A stretch of 64,000 bases of DNA from Catenuloplanes indicus (GCF_030813715.1 NZ_JAUSUZ010000001.1:2976001-3040000), one strand, 5' to 3'. Positions 51,505 to 61,180 are shown, counted from the first letter of the stretch. Translations and numbers: made by a program. The notes: generated by a model from the sequence alone, not told the origin.

Positions 51505-52683
51505 TCAGCGGACGGCCGGGCTGACCGTGGCAAGACAGGCGACCAGGTCGTAGGCGCGGGCGACCGGCAGATCCTGGTAGGTGTCGAGGACGCGGGTGCG
51601 GTCCGCGGTGAGCGTGCGGACGTCGGCGAGCACCGGCGCGTCGACGGCCAGCACGGCCTCGACGCTGCGGACGGCCGGCGGAGCCAGGGCGGCCTCGGTG
51701 ATCTCGACGCCTTCCGGTGCGGTGGCGGAGCGGCGGCGGGTCAGCACACGGCCGGCGGCGGTGGTCAGCGCGATCACCACGAGGTCACCACCGAGGTCGG
51801 CCGCGAGGTGGGCGCCGAGCGTGGGCAGCTCGATCCCGGCGGTCGGCAGCGGGATCCGGCTCAGGTGCGAGTTGGCGGCGCCGATGACCAGGCGCTCACC
51901 GCGGGCCAGCAGCATGCGCGCGGTCTCGGCCATCGCGGTGTCGCGCGCGTTTACGGCCAGCTCCGCCGTCGTTCCGCCGGCCGTCCGGGCCTGGGCCCGC
52001 AGCTGGGCGTCGAGCAGGACCGCGAGCCGCAGCCCGTGCCGCGCCACGGTCCACCCCGCGCCGTAGCCCTGCTCCGGGGCTGCGGCCTGTGCGAACAGCG
52101 GGCGCAGCGCGTCCATCCGGGTGGACAGGTCGGCCAGCAATACGGTCTGTGCGTCGCGGTCCGCCGGCGGCATCGCGAGGTAGGCCGCGAACGCGGGCAT
52201 CGGGTGCGGGCCCGCCCACCGGGTGGCGATCTCGCGCAGGGACGCGAGCGGGCCGGCGGCGCCGGAGTCGAGGAAGGCGTCGAGGCCGTCCAGCGCGGGC
52301 AGCATCGACGCCAGATCGCCGGGCAGGTCCAGGCCGGTGTAGCTCGCCTTGCCGTACGCGCGCAGCCACTCGAACGTGCGCCGGGTCTCCGGCGCGTTCC
52401 CGAACCGGTACGTCAGCGCGCTCGCCGGGAAACCGCCCGGCGCACCGGCCACCCAGGACGCGAGCGCCCGGCCCTCGCAGAAGCCGGACTCCTGCGCGTA
52501 CGCCGTGAAGCCCATCCGCTCGACCAGGAACCGCAGCAGCCGGTGCCGGAGCAGCTGATATTCCCGCACGTAGTGCGCGGACTCGCCGATCCCGACCGCG
52601 CGTGCGCCACCGATCAGCGCACGCAGCGGTTCCAGGTCGTCGAGCGGGGCATCGGGGTCCACAGTGCTCAGCGCGAGTCTCAC
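51505..52683 (-). CDS. Erythromycin esterase family protein
   Basis: 392 residues from GTG 52683, overlapping the upstream monooxygenase stop (GTGA). RAVGIGESAHYVREYQLLRHRLLRFLVE in outline contains the GE(A/S)H motif with the catalytic His and neighbouring Glu of Ere/succinoglycan-biosynthesis esterases; later YTGLDLPGD, the second His in GERLVIGAANSHLSR and LGAHLAADLG. These enzymes hydrolyse macrolide lactones or other esters. Pairing with an FAD monooxygenase suggests drug detoxification, but target unknown. Confidence 0.82.
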   Translation of the reverse strand: MRLALSTVDPDAPLDDLEPLRALIGGARAVGIGESAHYVREYQLLRHRLLRFLVERMGFTAYAQESGFCEGRALASWVAGAPGGFPASALTYRFGNAPETRRTFEWLRAYGKASYTGLDLPGDLASMLPALDGLDAFLDSGAAGPLASLREIATRWAGPHPMPAFAAYLAMPPADRDAQTVLLADLSTRMDALRPLFAQAAAPEQGYGAGWTVARHGLRLAVLLDAQLRAQARTAGGTTAELAVNARDTAMAETARMLLARGERLVIGAANSHLSRIPLPTAGIELPTLGAHLAADLGGDLVVIALTTAAGRVLTRRRSATAPEGVEITEAALAPPAVRSVEAVLAVDAPVLADVRTLTADRTRVLDTYQDLPVARAYDLVACLATVSPAVR

Positions 52684-53933
52684 GATCGCGCAGGATACCG
52701 CTCGGCGCCGGTGCGGACGGGGGCGTGCTCGGGCCGCGGCCCGACGCCGATCATCCGGGCCGGGATGCTCTGCAGCACCGGGAACCGGTCCAGGACACGC
52801 AGCGGCAGTGGCGCCCGGACCGGCTTCTCCGTGCGCAGCAGCGGCGCGACCACGGCGCGCTGCATGACCCGCTGCGCGTTCTGCACGATCCGGGTCGGCA
52901 GCATGCGGCGGCGCTGCACCGCGGCCAGGTCGGCCCCGGTCAGCCGGCCCTCGCGCAGCGCGGGCGCGAGCAGCCGGGCGGCCGCGACCGCGTCCTGGAT
53001 AGCAAGGTTGATGCCGACGCCGCCGATCGGCGACATGGCGTGCGCGGCGTCGCCGATCAGCAGCGCGCCCGGCACGTGCCAGCGGCGCAGCCGGTCGACC
53101 TGCACGGTGAGCGTGCGCACGTCGTCGAACGAGGTGAGCCCGCCGACCCGGTCGGCCAGCGCCGGGAAGAGCGAGACCACGCGGGTACGGAACGCGTCCA
53201 GCCCCTGCGCGACGACCGTGCCGTACGCGCCCTTGGGGATGAGGTACGCGATCTGCCAGTAGCTGCCCCGGTCGATCGAGACCAGCGCTCCGCCGGCCCC
53301 GACCAGGCCCTGGATGCCCGCCGGGTCGGTGTCGTGGCGCGGCATGCGGAACCACAGCACGTCCATCGGCGCGCCGAACTCCACCGGGGTCAGGCCGAGC
53401 TCGCGCCGTACCGCCGAGGACCGCCCGTCGCAGGCCACGGTCAGCGCGGCGCGGACGTGCAGCGACCCGCCGCCGGACGTGCGCGCCCGCACGCCGCGCA
53501 CGGTGCCGCCCGGATCACGGTCCAGCGTGGTCATCTCGGCCTCGCGGAGCAGCGTGAACGTGTCGTAGCGCCCGGCCTCGGCGGCGAGCATCTCCAGGAA
53601 GTCCCACTGCGGGACGAACATGATGTACGGCGGCCAGCCCTTGAGCCGGCTGAGGTCGCCGATCCGGCGCGTGCCGTCCGCGAACGTGAGCGAGACCCGG
53701 TCGACCTTGCGGTGCGGCAGCGCCTCGGCCCGCTCCGCCAGCCCCAGCTCCGCGAGCAGCGCGAGCGTGGACGGGTGGACGGTGTCGCCGCGGAAGTCGC
53801 GCAGGAAGTCGGCGTGCTTCTCCAGCACCACCGTGCGCACCCCGGCGCGGGCGAGCAACAGGCCGAGCATCAGCCCGGCGGGACCGCCGCCGACGACACA
53901 GACGTCCGTGTTGATCTCATCGGTGCGACTCAT
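52680..53933 (-). CDS. FAD-dependent aromatic monooxygenase (PHBH fold)
   Basis: 417 residues. Dinucleotide-binding VCVVGGGPAGLMLGLLLARAG, the DG motif TVACDGRSSAVRRELGL, and GDAAHAMSPIGGVGINLAIQDA that binds FAD ribitol. A class A flavoprotein hydroxylase, the family of rifampicin and tetracycline monooxygenases and of polyketide hydroxylases. First gene of a two-gene operon with the Ere-like esterase. ATG 53933 is chosen by the motif distance. Confidence 0.88.
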   Translation of the reverse strand: MSRTDEINTDVCVVGGGPAGLMLGLLLARAGVRTVVLEKHADFLRDFRGDTVHPSTLALLAELGLAERAEALPHRKVDRVSLTFADGTRRIGDLSRLKGWPPYIMFVPQWDFLEMLAAEAGRYDTFTLLREAEMTTLDRDPGGTVRGVRARTSGGGSLHVRAALTVACDGRSSAVRRELGLTPVEFGAPMDVLWFRMPRHDTDPAGIQGLVGAGGALVSIDRGSYWQIAYLIPKGAYGTVVAQGLDAFRTRVVSLFPALADRVGGLTSFDDVRTLTVQVDRLRRWHVPGALLIGDAAHAMSPIGGVGINLAIQDAVAAARLLAPALREGRLTGADLAAVQRRRMLPTRIVQNAQRVMQRAVVAPLLRTEKPVRAPLPLRVLDRFPVLQSIPARMIGVGPRPEHAPVRTGAERYPARS

Positions 53934-54315
53934 AGCGCACCCCCAATCTCATCGACCGTTGAATTATAGGCACGCGCCCGTCGACCACGGGTGTCGAACG
54001 CACGACAGCCGCAACGTCTTGGAAATCAGGGTTTGTCGATCAATTGGGCGGATATCACGAGCTGGCGGCCACCCGGCGTCCCAGAAGATGAACAATCCCT
54101 AAGGGTTTTCCCTTGTCGTACGCCAAGCCGATCATCCGACACCCCGCAGGTAGAGCGTTTTCGCTGCTCGGGACGCACATACCGCCCAGTACCTCACGTG
54201 GGAAATAGGCCTTGTGGGGGACATTGACCGATGGAAGTCTTTCCCGCATCTGGGGCATCAACTCTCCTGATTCGAGTGGAATGTCCGCTGCCGATCCACC
54301 CCCTCGGAGGACCAC
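53934..54315. other. 382-bp non-coding region before the protease
   Basis: No gene seen. It holds two divergent promoters: an AT-richer patch near 53950-54110 and the protease leader, in which GGAGG at 54306 precedes the GTG start by 5 nt. Confidence 0.5.
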
Positions 54316-55359
54316 GTGAGATCCACAAGCTCCTCGATCCGGCGTTCAGCGACGATCATCGCGGCGCCCGCCATCCTCGTCGGCGCTCTCATCGCCCCCA
54401 CCAACGCCCAGGCCGCCCCGACGCTCATGACCGAGGCGCACGCCGACTCGGCCATGACGCTCAGCGACGAGCTCGGCGCGACCCGCACCGCGGGCGCGTA
54501 CTTCGACGCGGACACCAACCGCATGGTCGTCACCGTGACGGACGCGACCGCCGCCCGCGCGGTCCGGGCCCAGGGCGCGGTCGCCGAGACCGTCACCTTC
54601 AGCAACGCGCAGCTCGACGCCGTCATCGCGGACCTCAACAAGACCCCGATCGCGGGTACGGCGTGGGGCACCGACGTCATGGCGAACCAGGTCGTGGTCT
54701 CCGTCGACAACACGGTCAGCGCCGCCGACGTGGCCGTCCTCAAGGCCAAGGTGGAGAAGGCCGGCGCCGCGGCCCGCCTCGAGTTCACCGGCAAGCTGTC
54801 CACCACGATCACCGGTGGCGACGCCATCTACGCCGGCGGCAGCCGCTGCTCGCTCGGCTTCAACGCCCGGTCCGGCTCCACGTACTACTTCGTGACCGCC
54901 GGCCACTGCACCAACATCTCGTCGACCTGGACCAACGGCTCGACGACGCTCGGCACCCGCACCGTGACCAGCTTCCCGGGCAACGACTACGGCATCGTCC
55001 GGTACACGAACACCAGCATCGCGCACCCGAGCGCGGTCGGCAGCCAGACGATCTCCTCCGCGGCCACCCCGGCCGTCGGCACCCAGGTCACCCGTCGCGG
55101 CAGCACCACCGGCACCCGCTCCGGCCAGGTGACCGCGCTCAACACCACGGTCAACTACGCCGAGGGCTCCGTCTCCGGCATGATCCGCACCACGGTCTGC
55201 GCGCAGCCGGGCGACTCCGGCGGCCCGCTGTACCGCGGGTCGGTGGCGTACGGGATCACCTCCGGCGGGTCGGGCAACTGCACCTCCGGCGGCGTGACCT
55301 ACTTCCAGCCGGTCACCGAGGCTCTCTCGCGTGGCGGTCTGACGGTGGGTGGCTTCTGA
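54316..55359 (+). CDS. Secreted S1 serine protease of the streptogrisin / alpha-lytic type
   Basis: 347 residues from GTG 54316. Signal peptide to about residue 34 ([16 protein letters not shown]), then a propeptide (35-165) with the alpha-lytic pro-domain fold, then the mature protease from about [11 protein letters not shown]. Triad H197 (TAGHC), D224 (NDYGIV), S301 (GDSGGP); disulphides probably C178-C198 and C295-C322. The propeptide is a folding catalyst and is removed by self-cleavage. Substrate preference unknown; secreted for nutrient release. A hairpin terminates the gene. Confidence 0.93.
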   Translation: MRSTSSSIRRSATIIAAPAILVGALIAPTNAQAAPTLMTEAHADSAMTLSDELGATRTAGAYFDADTNRMVVTVTDATAARAVRAQGAVAETVTFSNAQLDAVIADLNKTPIAGTAWGTDVMANQVVVSVDNTVSAADVAVLKAKVEKAGAAARLEFTGKLSTTITGGDAIYAGGSRCSLGFNARSGSTYYFVTAGHCTNISSTWTNGSTTLGTRTVTSFPGNDYGIVRYTNTSIAHPSAVGSQTISSAATPAVGTQVTRRGSTTGTRSGQVTALNTTVNYAEGSVSGMIRTTVCAQPGDSGGPLYRGSVAYGITSGGSGNCTSGGVTYFQPVTEALSRGGLTVGGF

Positions 55360-55376
55360 GGTTTTCCGCTTCTCGT

Positions 55377-55409
55377 CCGAGCCGTCGGGGCTGTTTCCCG
55401 GCGGCTCGG
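55377..55409 (+). terminator. Terminator of the protease gene
   Basis: 13-bp stem CCGAGCCGTCGGG (55377-55389), loop of 7 nt (GCTGTTT), CCCGGCGGCTCGG (55397-55409), one G-U pair, followed by ATTCGTTCTG. 55410-55534 contain no gene. Confidence 0.8.
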
Positions 55410-55534
55410 ATTCGTTCTGTCGCTGCCGGTGACGTGGGGGCGGATGGCCTCACGACGGGATCAAGCCCGACCGCCCCGAGTGAGGCCACGCGCCCCCGAA
55501 CCCCACCCCCACGAAACCGGAGGCTGACAACGAT

Positions 55535-56809
55535 TCAGGCCGCCACCACAGCCGACTTGACCGGGAAAAGATCGTCGAAGACCCGACCACGATCGAACGT
55601 CATCGCATGCACCCGCGCCCGAACCTCCAGGTCACGACGCTCCTCCGCGGACATCTCCAGCACCACCCGGTCGACCGCCGCCGCGATCCCCGCGACATCC
55701 CCCGCCTCGACGATGACCGCCGCGTCCCCGACCGCCTCGCCGGTCCCGCCCGTCAGCGCCGTGATTATCGGCCCGCCACCGGCCAGCCCCTTCTCGGCCA
55801 GCGCGATGCCGAACGTCTCGACGAAGTCCGGCTCCGGCTTGGTCGGCAGGACGTAGGCGGCGCAGCCGTTCATCAGCAAGGGCTTCTCGTCGTCGTCGAC
55901 GTCGGTCAGAAAGATGATGTTCTCGTCCTCCTTGGCCATGGCCTGGACGTGGTCGAGCGCTGGGCCGGTGCCCGCGACGACCAGCTTGATGCCACGCTCG
56001 CGGGCCTCCATCTGGCCGTATGCCATGACCAGGTCGTAGATGCCCTTGGCCCGGGCGACACGGGAGAGGAACAGCACGTAGCCGTCCCGCTTCAGGCCGC
56101 GGCGGGCCAGCGCGGCGTCGACCGCGGCCGGGTCCAGATCGAGGTAGGCGGACGAGTCGATCGGCGGGTAGCTGACCGTGACCCGGCGGCGGCACTCCTC
56201 GGCGAAGCGCGTGCCGACGGCCGCGTCGACCTCCTCGGCCGACTCGATGATCTCGTCCCGCGTGTAGTCGGAGACGGCGACCACCTCGTCGCTGGCCAGG
56301 AACTGGGTGAGCAGTACCGTCGCGGCGCCGAACGCACCCTCGCGCAGGCAGTTGCGGATCACGTTGGTGACGTCCGAGCCGACCGCCTTCGCGATCGTGT
56401 AGACGTCCGGCGCGAACCCGGCCGCGCGCGCGGCCGCGACTGCCTCGTTGACCACCTGCGTGTGCGGCACCAGGTACATGGACAGCACGGTGGTCGGCAC
56501 CGGCTCGGCGAGCAACTCGACCAGCCGGCCGGTCATGCCCGCGATGTGCCGGCCGTCCGGCACCCGGTAGTCGCCGACCGGCTCCGGGCGCTCGACGGTG
56601 ATGCCGTCGCTGTACGGCAGCAGCCGGTCCAGCGGCTTGAGCGGCAGGCCGGCCGCCTGGAGCGTCGGGATAGTCCAGGTGAGCAGGCGCACGTCGTCGA
56701 ACCCGCGGGTCAGCGCGACCTCGGCGAGGTTGCGCGCCTCGCCCGAATGGCCGCAGATCACCGGGTCGGCCCGGACCACGATCACGAGACGGCGACGGGG
56801 GTATTCCAT
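55535..56809 (-). CDS. Family 4 glycosyltransferase
   Basis: 424 residues. N-terminal Rossmann half with HSGEARNLAEVAL, a linker with EVVAVSDYTRDEII, C-terminal half with YVLFLSRVARAKGIYDLVMAY, LVVAGTGPALDHV and ETFGIALAEKGLAGG (the E-x7-E region). GT-B retaining enzyme family, related to sucrose-phosphate-synthase-like and trehalose-type glycosyltransferases; donor and acceptor unknown. Lies 9 bp downstream of the GH92 gene and is probably in its operon. Confidence 0.85.
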   Translation of the reverse strand: MEYPRRRLVIVVRADPVICGHSGEARNLAEVALTRGFDDVRLLTWTIPTLQAAGLPLKPLDRLLPYSDGITVERPEPVGDYRVPDGRHIAGMTGRLVELLAEPVPTTVLSMYLVPHTQVVNEAVAAARAAGFAPDVYTIAKAVGSDVTNVIRNCLREGAFGAATVLLTQFLASDEVVAVSDYTRDEIIESAEEVDAAVGTRFAEECRRRVTVSYPPIDSSAYLDLDPAAVDAALARRGLKRDGYVLFLSRVARAKGIYDLVMAYGQMEARERGIKLVVAGTGPALDHVQAMAKEDENIIFLTDVDDDEKPLLMNGCAAYVLPTKPEPDFVETFGIALAEKGLAGGGPIITALTGGTGEAVGDAAVIVEAGDVAGIAAAVDRVVLEMSAEERRDLEVRARVHAMTFDRGRVFDDLFPVKSAVVAA

Positions 56810-56818
56810 GGTCTTTCC

Positions 56819-59050
56819 TTATTGAGCTGCTGCCGCCGAGTCTGACAGGGACGGCGGGCGGATCCCGCGCCCCCACGAGGACGGCTCCGGACCCAGTGTG
56901 AGCTGCAATCGGCCGCCGCGGTGAACGTCCGCGGCGCTCAAATGCGTGGCTTCCAGAGGCCTGCCGTTGAGGGTGGCGGCCTGAACGTACTGGACCGGCG
57001 GGGTCCGATCAATACCGTCCACCCCGATCGGTGAGTCGCGGTGCCCACTGGTCTCGATGACGAACTCGCCCTCACCGGTCCGGATCATCGCGCTCCGAAA
57101 CGCGGGCGAATTAATCAGGAAACGATTCTGACCCGCAACGGGGAAAAGCCCGAGCGACGCCCACACGTACCAGGAACTCAGGCCGCCGGAGTCGTCGTTG
57201 CCCGGCAGGCCACCACGGCCGGTGCCGAACTGCCAGGTCAGAGCCGCGTGCACGACCTCGGCGGTACGGTCCGGACGGCCCGCGTAGTGGTACGCCCAGG
57301 GCGCTTCCATGTCCGGCTCGTTGTTCAGGCCCTCGAACCGGTTGAGTGCGTATCCGGCGGCCATCTCGGACGGTTTCGGGGCCCGGCCGGGTTGGGTCAC
57401 CGGATCCGCGCCGTACCCGAAGAATTGGTCGAGAATTCGGGTGAAGGCCGCGTCCCCGCCGGCCAATGCGATTCGCGCCCGCATGTCGTGCAGCAGCCGG
57501 AAGGAATAGTTCCACTTGCCGCCCTCATAGAACTCGGAGTCGCGCAGCAGCCCGGTCTCCGGGTCGAACGCGTTGCGCCAGCCGCGGCTGCGCTCCTCCA
57601 GGTCGTCGGCGAGCCGGCGGTCGTTCAGCGCGCGGGCCACCTTCGCGGTCGCGTGGTGCGCGTACGCCAGATCCAGCGTGTGGCTGATCGGGTGCACGAC
57701 GCCGTGTTCCCAGAAGTCCTCACCGTACATCCGGCGCAGGTCGTCGACCATGTGCACCAGCGCCCAGTTCCAGTCGATGCCCTCCCGGCCGAGCGCGTGT
57801 GCGTCCGCGAGCGCGGTGTGCGCGAGCGCGCTGCCCTGCCGGAAGAACCGGTCCGCGCCGCGCGCCATCCGGTAGCCGATCGGGAAGTTGCCCTCCTCCT
57901 CGCACACCCGGATCAGCGACTCCAGCAGGTCGGTGGCCCGGTCCGGGACGATCGCGGCGAGCAGCGGCAGCTGGGTCTTGTAGATGTCCCACATGGTGCA
58001 GACGTCGAACGCGTACGGCCCGGAGTCCGGCCAGAACGGTGACTCGTCGTCGCCGAAACACGGCTTGATCAGCGAGTGGTAGAGCGAGGTGGCCAGCACC
58101 GTGCGCCGGGCCGGCGTGCCACCCTCGACCTGCACCCGGTCGAGATGATCACCCCAGCGCGCCCGGGTACGCGACCGTACCGTGTCGAACGCGGCGTTCT
58201 CGACGCCGCACTCCTTCTCCAGGTTGCGCCGTGCCTGCTCATGGCCGCGCAGCGAGAAGCCCATCCGGATCTCGACGGTCTGCCCGGCCACGGTCGGGCC
58301 CATGAAGAGCATGCCGAACGGGCGCAGCGTGGTGTGCCGGATGCTGTCGAAGTCCAGCCGGGTGCCGCCGTTGATCAGGCGACGGTCGTACCAGAGCATC
58401 TGCCGCCAGCGTGGCGCGTCGAACTGGACGAAGACGGAGAGCGGCACGCCCTCCATCCACACCGTGCCCTGTGCGAAGCCCTGGCCCATGCTCTCCACCT
58501 GGGCGCGCAGCGGGATCGTCCGGCCCAGCTCGATCGCGAGGCCGCCGCAGGACATGTCGATCACCACGCGCGAGCTGCTGGACCGCGGGAACGTGTAGCG
58601 GTGCACCGCGACCTTGTCGCCGACCGTGATCTCGGAGCGGATGCCGGTGCCGAGCGTGGCCGCGTAGTAGCCGGGCTCGGCCGTCTCGTCGTGCAGCGGC
58701 CAGGCCTGGCCGAGGTCGTCGAGCGGCTGCACCATCGGCGTGACGCGCACGTAGTTGTAGTACTTGCGGATCGCACCGGTGCCGGACTGCTGGAAGTGCG
58801 TGAAGCCGGACGCCTGCAGCTGCCCGAACATCTCCTCCGGTACGCCCTCGGTGTTCTTGGCGTACCGGCCGTACCCGGTCGGGTAGGCACCGGAGTAGGC
58901 GCAGGCGGAGACCATGCCGAGTGGCGAGGTAGCGCCGGGGTGGGTGTTGCCGACCTGCGGCTTCGGCCACCACCAGGTGGCGGCCAGACCGTCCGCCCGG
59001 GGCAGGTCGGTGGCCGCTGTGCCGATGAACGGATCAACGTCGTCTAAGAT
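56819..59050 (-). CDS. GH92 family alpha-mannosidase, no standard start codon for its full N-terminus
   Basis: About 743 residues if read from an AUC at 59050; 698 from the first ATG (58915). GH92 enzymes (calcium-dependent exo-alpha-mannosidases) begin with VDPFIGT and GNTHPGATSPLGM, and this conserved stretch lies upstream of 58915 in the same frame. Between the upstream in-frame TAA (59060-59062) and it there is no ATG, GTG or TTG. Other motifs are present: CTMWDIYKTQLPLLAA, GNDDSGGLSSWYVWASLGLF, PAFRSAMI, and the acid/base Glu region EEGNFPIGYRM. No signal peptide is visible. Coupled to a GT4 gene. Confidence 0.83.
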   Translation of the reverse strand: MLDDVDPFIGTAATDLPRADGLAATWWWPKPQVGNTHPGATSPLGMVSACAYSGAYPTGYGRYAKNTEGVPEEMFGQLQASGFTHFQQSGTGAIRKYYNYVRVTPMVQPLDDLGQAWPLHDETAEPGYYAATLGTGIRSEITVGDKVAVHRYTFPRSSSSRVVIDMSCGGLAIELGRTIPLRAQVESMGQGFAQGTVWMEGVPLSVFVQFDAPRWRQMLWYDRRLINGGTRLDFDSIRHTTLRPFGMLFMGPTVAGQTVEIRMGFSLRGHEQARRNLEKECGVENAAFDTVRSRTRARWGDHLDRVQVEGGTPARRTVLATSLYHSLIKPCFGDDESPFWPDSGPYAFDVCTMWDIYKTQLPLLAAIVPDRATDLLESLIRVCEEEGNFPIGYRMARGADRFFRQGSALAHTALADAHALGREGIDWNWALVHMVDDLRRMYGEDFWEHGVVHPISHTLDLAYAHHATAKVARALNDRRLADDLEERSRGWRNAFDPETGLLRDSEFYEGGKWNYSFRLLHDMRARIALAGGDAAFTRILDQFFGYGADPVTQPGRAPKPSEMAAGYALNRFEGLNNEPDMEAPWAYHYAGRPDRTAEVVHAALTWQFGTGRGGLPGNDDSGGLSSWYVWASLGLFPVAGQNRFLINSPAFRSAMIRTGEGEFVIETSGHRDSPIGVDGIDRTPPVQYVQAATLNGRPLEATHLSAADVHRGGRLQLTLGPEPSSWGRGIRPPSLSDSAAAAQ

Positions 59051-59203
59051 CCCGAAATTTTACCCGGCGTACGATCTTCGGTCTGTTACGGGCACGTTTC
59101 CAGCACGGATTTTTCGGTTGCCCAGTTCGCGGGTGCTTGCGACCCTTACCCCGGCCCCGTGATCTTGCGATGGGCGCCCGCTGATCCGCGAGGAGGGATC
59201 GAC

Positions 59204-59968
59204 ATGAGCTTCGACGTTCGCGCCACCGACCTGCGTGCCCTGAACTCCATGACCAAGTACCCGTCGATCCCGACGTACCACTCGCTGGACCCCCGCAACG
59301 GCGGGCTGCTCGACGAGACGGTCCCGTTCACCGGCACGGTGCTGGCCACCGAGAAGGTCGACGGCACGAACGCGCGGATCGTGCAGCTCCCCGGCGGCGG
59401 CTACCTGCTCGGCTCGCGCGAGGAGCTGCTCTACGCGAGCGGCGACCTGATCGGCAACCCGTCCCAGGGCATCGTGGAGAACCTGCGTCCGCTGGCCGAC
59501 TCGCTGCCCGCGGTGGACCGGTTCCGCGTGCTCTACCTCGAACTGTACGGCGGGAAGATCGGCGGCCAGGCCAAGCAGTACAGCGCGCGCGGCGCGGTCG
59601 GCTGGCGCCTGTTCGACGCCGCGCTGATCGACGACCACGCCGGCCTGCTCGCCGCGCCGCCGCAGCAGATCTCGGCCTGGCGGGAGAGCGGCGGCCAGCC
59701 GTGGGCGGACGAGGACGCGCTGCACGCGCTCGCGGCCGAGGCCGGTGTCGAGCTGGCGCCGCGACTGTTCACGCTGGACGCGGCGGAACTGCCGACCGGC
59801 CTGGAGACGATGCGGGCGCTGCTGGCCGACCGGCTGCCGGCCACGCTGGTCCGGCTGGACGAGTCCGGCAAGGGGGAGGCCGAGGGCATCGTGTTCCGCA
59901 CCCTCGACCGCTCGGTGATCGCGAAGGCCCGCTTCCAGGACTACGCCCGCACGCTGCGCCGCCGCTGA
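59204..59968 (+). CDS. RNA ligase family protein (Rnl2-like)
   Basis: 254 residues from ATG 59204 (AGGAGGGATC). Nucleotidyltransferase motif I EKVDGTNARI with the adenylated Lys, motif III LYLELYGGKIGG, motif IV EGIVFRTLD and motif V IAKARFQDY. It would seal RNA using ATP. It is the size of a bare adenylyltransferase domain, without the extra C-terminal part of T4 Rnl2. Stands alone; no RtcB or kinase neighbour. Confidence 0.85.
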   Translation: MSFDVRATDLRALNSMTKYPSIPTYHSLDPRNGGLLDETVPFTGTVLATEKVDGTNARIVQLPGGGYLLGSREELLYASGDLIGNPSQGIVENLRPLADSLPAVDRFRVLYLELYGGKIGGQAKQYSARGAVGWRLFDAALIDDHAGLLAAPPQQISAWRESGGQPWADEDALHALAAEAGVELAPRLFTLDAAELPTGLETMRALLADRLPATLVRLDESGKGEAEGIVFRTLDRSVIAKARFQDYARTLRRR

Positions 59969-59972
59969 TCCC

Positions 59973-61127
59973 TCAGAAGAGGTGCACCGGCAGGGACGCC
60001 AGGCGCCGGGTCGCCGGGTCGGGCACCCAGGGCAGCTCGGCCGGGTCCACCGCGAGTCGCATGCGGGGGAACCGGTCGAGCAGCGCGGCCAGCACCATCT
60101 CGGTCTGCACCCGGGCCAGCTGCGCGCCGAGGCAGAAGTGCGGGCCGTGTCCGTACCCGAGGTGTGCCGCCTCCCGCCGCCGAAGGTCCAGCCGCTCCGG
60201 GTCGGTGAAGACGCGCGGGTCCCGGCTTGCGGCCGGCAGCACGGCCGTGACGGGTTCGCCCTTCGGGATGCGTACGCCGCCGATCTCGATCTCCTCGCCG
60301 GCGAACCGCGGAATGGTGAGCATCTGCGGCGGCTGCCAGCGGGTCAGCTCCTCCACCGCGCCGGGCAGCAGCGCGGGTTCCGCGTGCAGCGCGCCGATCA
60401 GTGCCGGGTCGGCCAGCAGCGTCGCCATCGAGTTGGCGATCAGGTTCGCCGGTACCTGACCGGCCAGGACCAGATGCCAGACCAGCGTGACGAGCTCCTG
60501 TTCGGAGAGCCGGTCGCCCTCGGCCGCGGCCAGCATGCCGATCATGCCGGCACCGGCGCGACCGCCGCCGACCGCGCGGATCGCGTCCTCGATCATCTCG
60601 GGGACGCGGGCCATCAGCGCGCGTCCGTCGCCGGAGAGGATCACCGCGCCGTGCGTACGCCACCGGTCACGCTCCTCCGCGGGTACGCCGGCCAGCTCGC
60701 AGATCACGTCCATCGGCAGCGGCTGCGCGACACCTTTCCGCAGGTCGGTGACGCCGTCCCCGGGCAGCTCGTCGAGCAGCCGGTCGATCAGCGGCGCGAT
60801 GCGTGGCCGCATCTCCTCCGCGCGGCGCGGCGTGAACGCGGGCCGGACCAGGCCGCGCAGCCGCCGGTGCTCCGGCCCGTCCTGCTCCTGCATGGTGCGC
60901 ATGTACTGCCGGCAGTGCTCCGGCACGCCCATCCGGATGAAGCTCTCCGGCGACGGCGCGAGGCGCGGATCGGTGAGCACGGCGCGCGCGTCCGCGTGCC
61001 GGGTGACGCCCCACATCGCGCCGAACCCGGGCGTGGTCAGCCGCACCACCGGCGACGTCTCCCGCGCGCGGTCGTAGGCGGCGATCGGGTCCCGCAGCAA
61101 CTCCGGGTCGGTCAGGTCGAACTCCAT
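59973..61127 (-). CDS. Cytochrome P450 with atypical I-helix
   Basis: 384 residues from ATG 61127 (ribosome site GGAGGGGTG). ExxR in E260-R263, haem-thiolate loop YGHGPHFCLG (325-334) with C332. The I-helix stretch reads LAGQVPANL (222-226), where most bacterial P450s have AG(H/E)(E/D)T(T/S); both the acid and the threonine used to activate oxygen are replaced. Such changes occur in enzymes with unusual chemistry, often in secondary metabolism. Converges on the RNA ligase gene. A nested palindrome lies upstream. Confidence 0.87.
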   Translation of the reverse strand: MEFDLTDPELLRDPIAAYDRARETSPVVRLTTPGFGAMWGVTRHADARAVLTDPRLAPSPESFIRMGVPEHCRQYMRTMQEQDGPEHRRLRGLVRPAFTPRRAEEMRPRIAPLIDRLLDELPGDGVTDLRKGVAQPLPMDVICELAGVPAEERDRWRTHGAVILSGDGRALMARVPEMIEDAIRAVGGGRAGAGMIGMLAAAEGDRLSEQELVTLVWHLVLAGQVPANLIANSMATLLADPALIGALHAEPALLPGAVEELTRWQPPQMLTIPRFAGEEIEIGGVRIPKGEPVTAVLPAASRDPRVFTDPERLDLRRREAAHLGYGHGPHFCLGAQLARVQTEMVLAALLDRFPRMRLAVDPAELPWVPDPATRRLASLPVHLF

Positions 61128-61138
61128 GACACCCCTCC

Positions 61139-61180
61139 ATCCAGATTTTCTCAACATTCGGATGTTGTCAGTATCTGGAT
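61139..61180. promoter_or_regulatory. Nested palindromes upstream of the P450 gene
   Basis: Outer repeat ATCCAGAT (61139-61146) and ATCTGGAT (61173-61180) encloses inner repeat CAACATTCGGATGTTG (61152-61167). Centred 32 bp upstream of the P450 start; probable operator. Confidence 0.7.
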
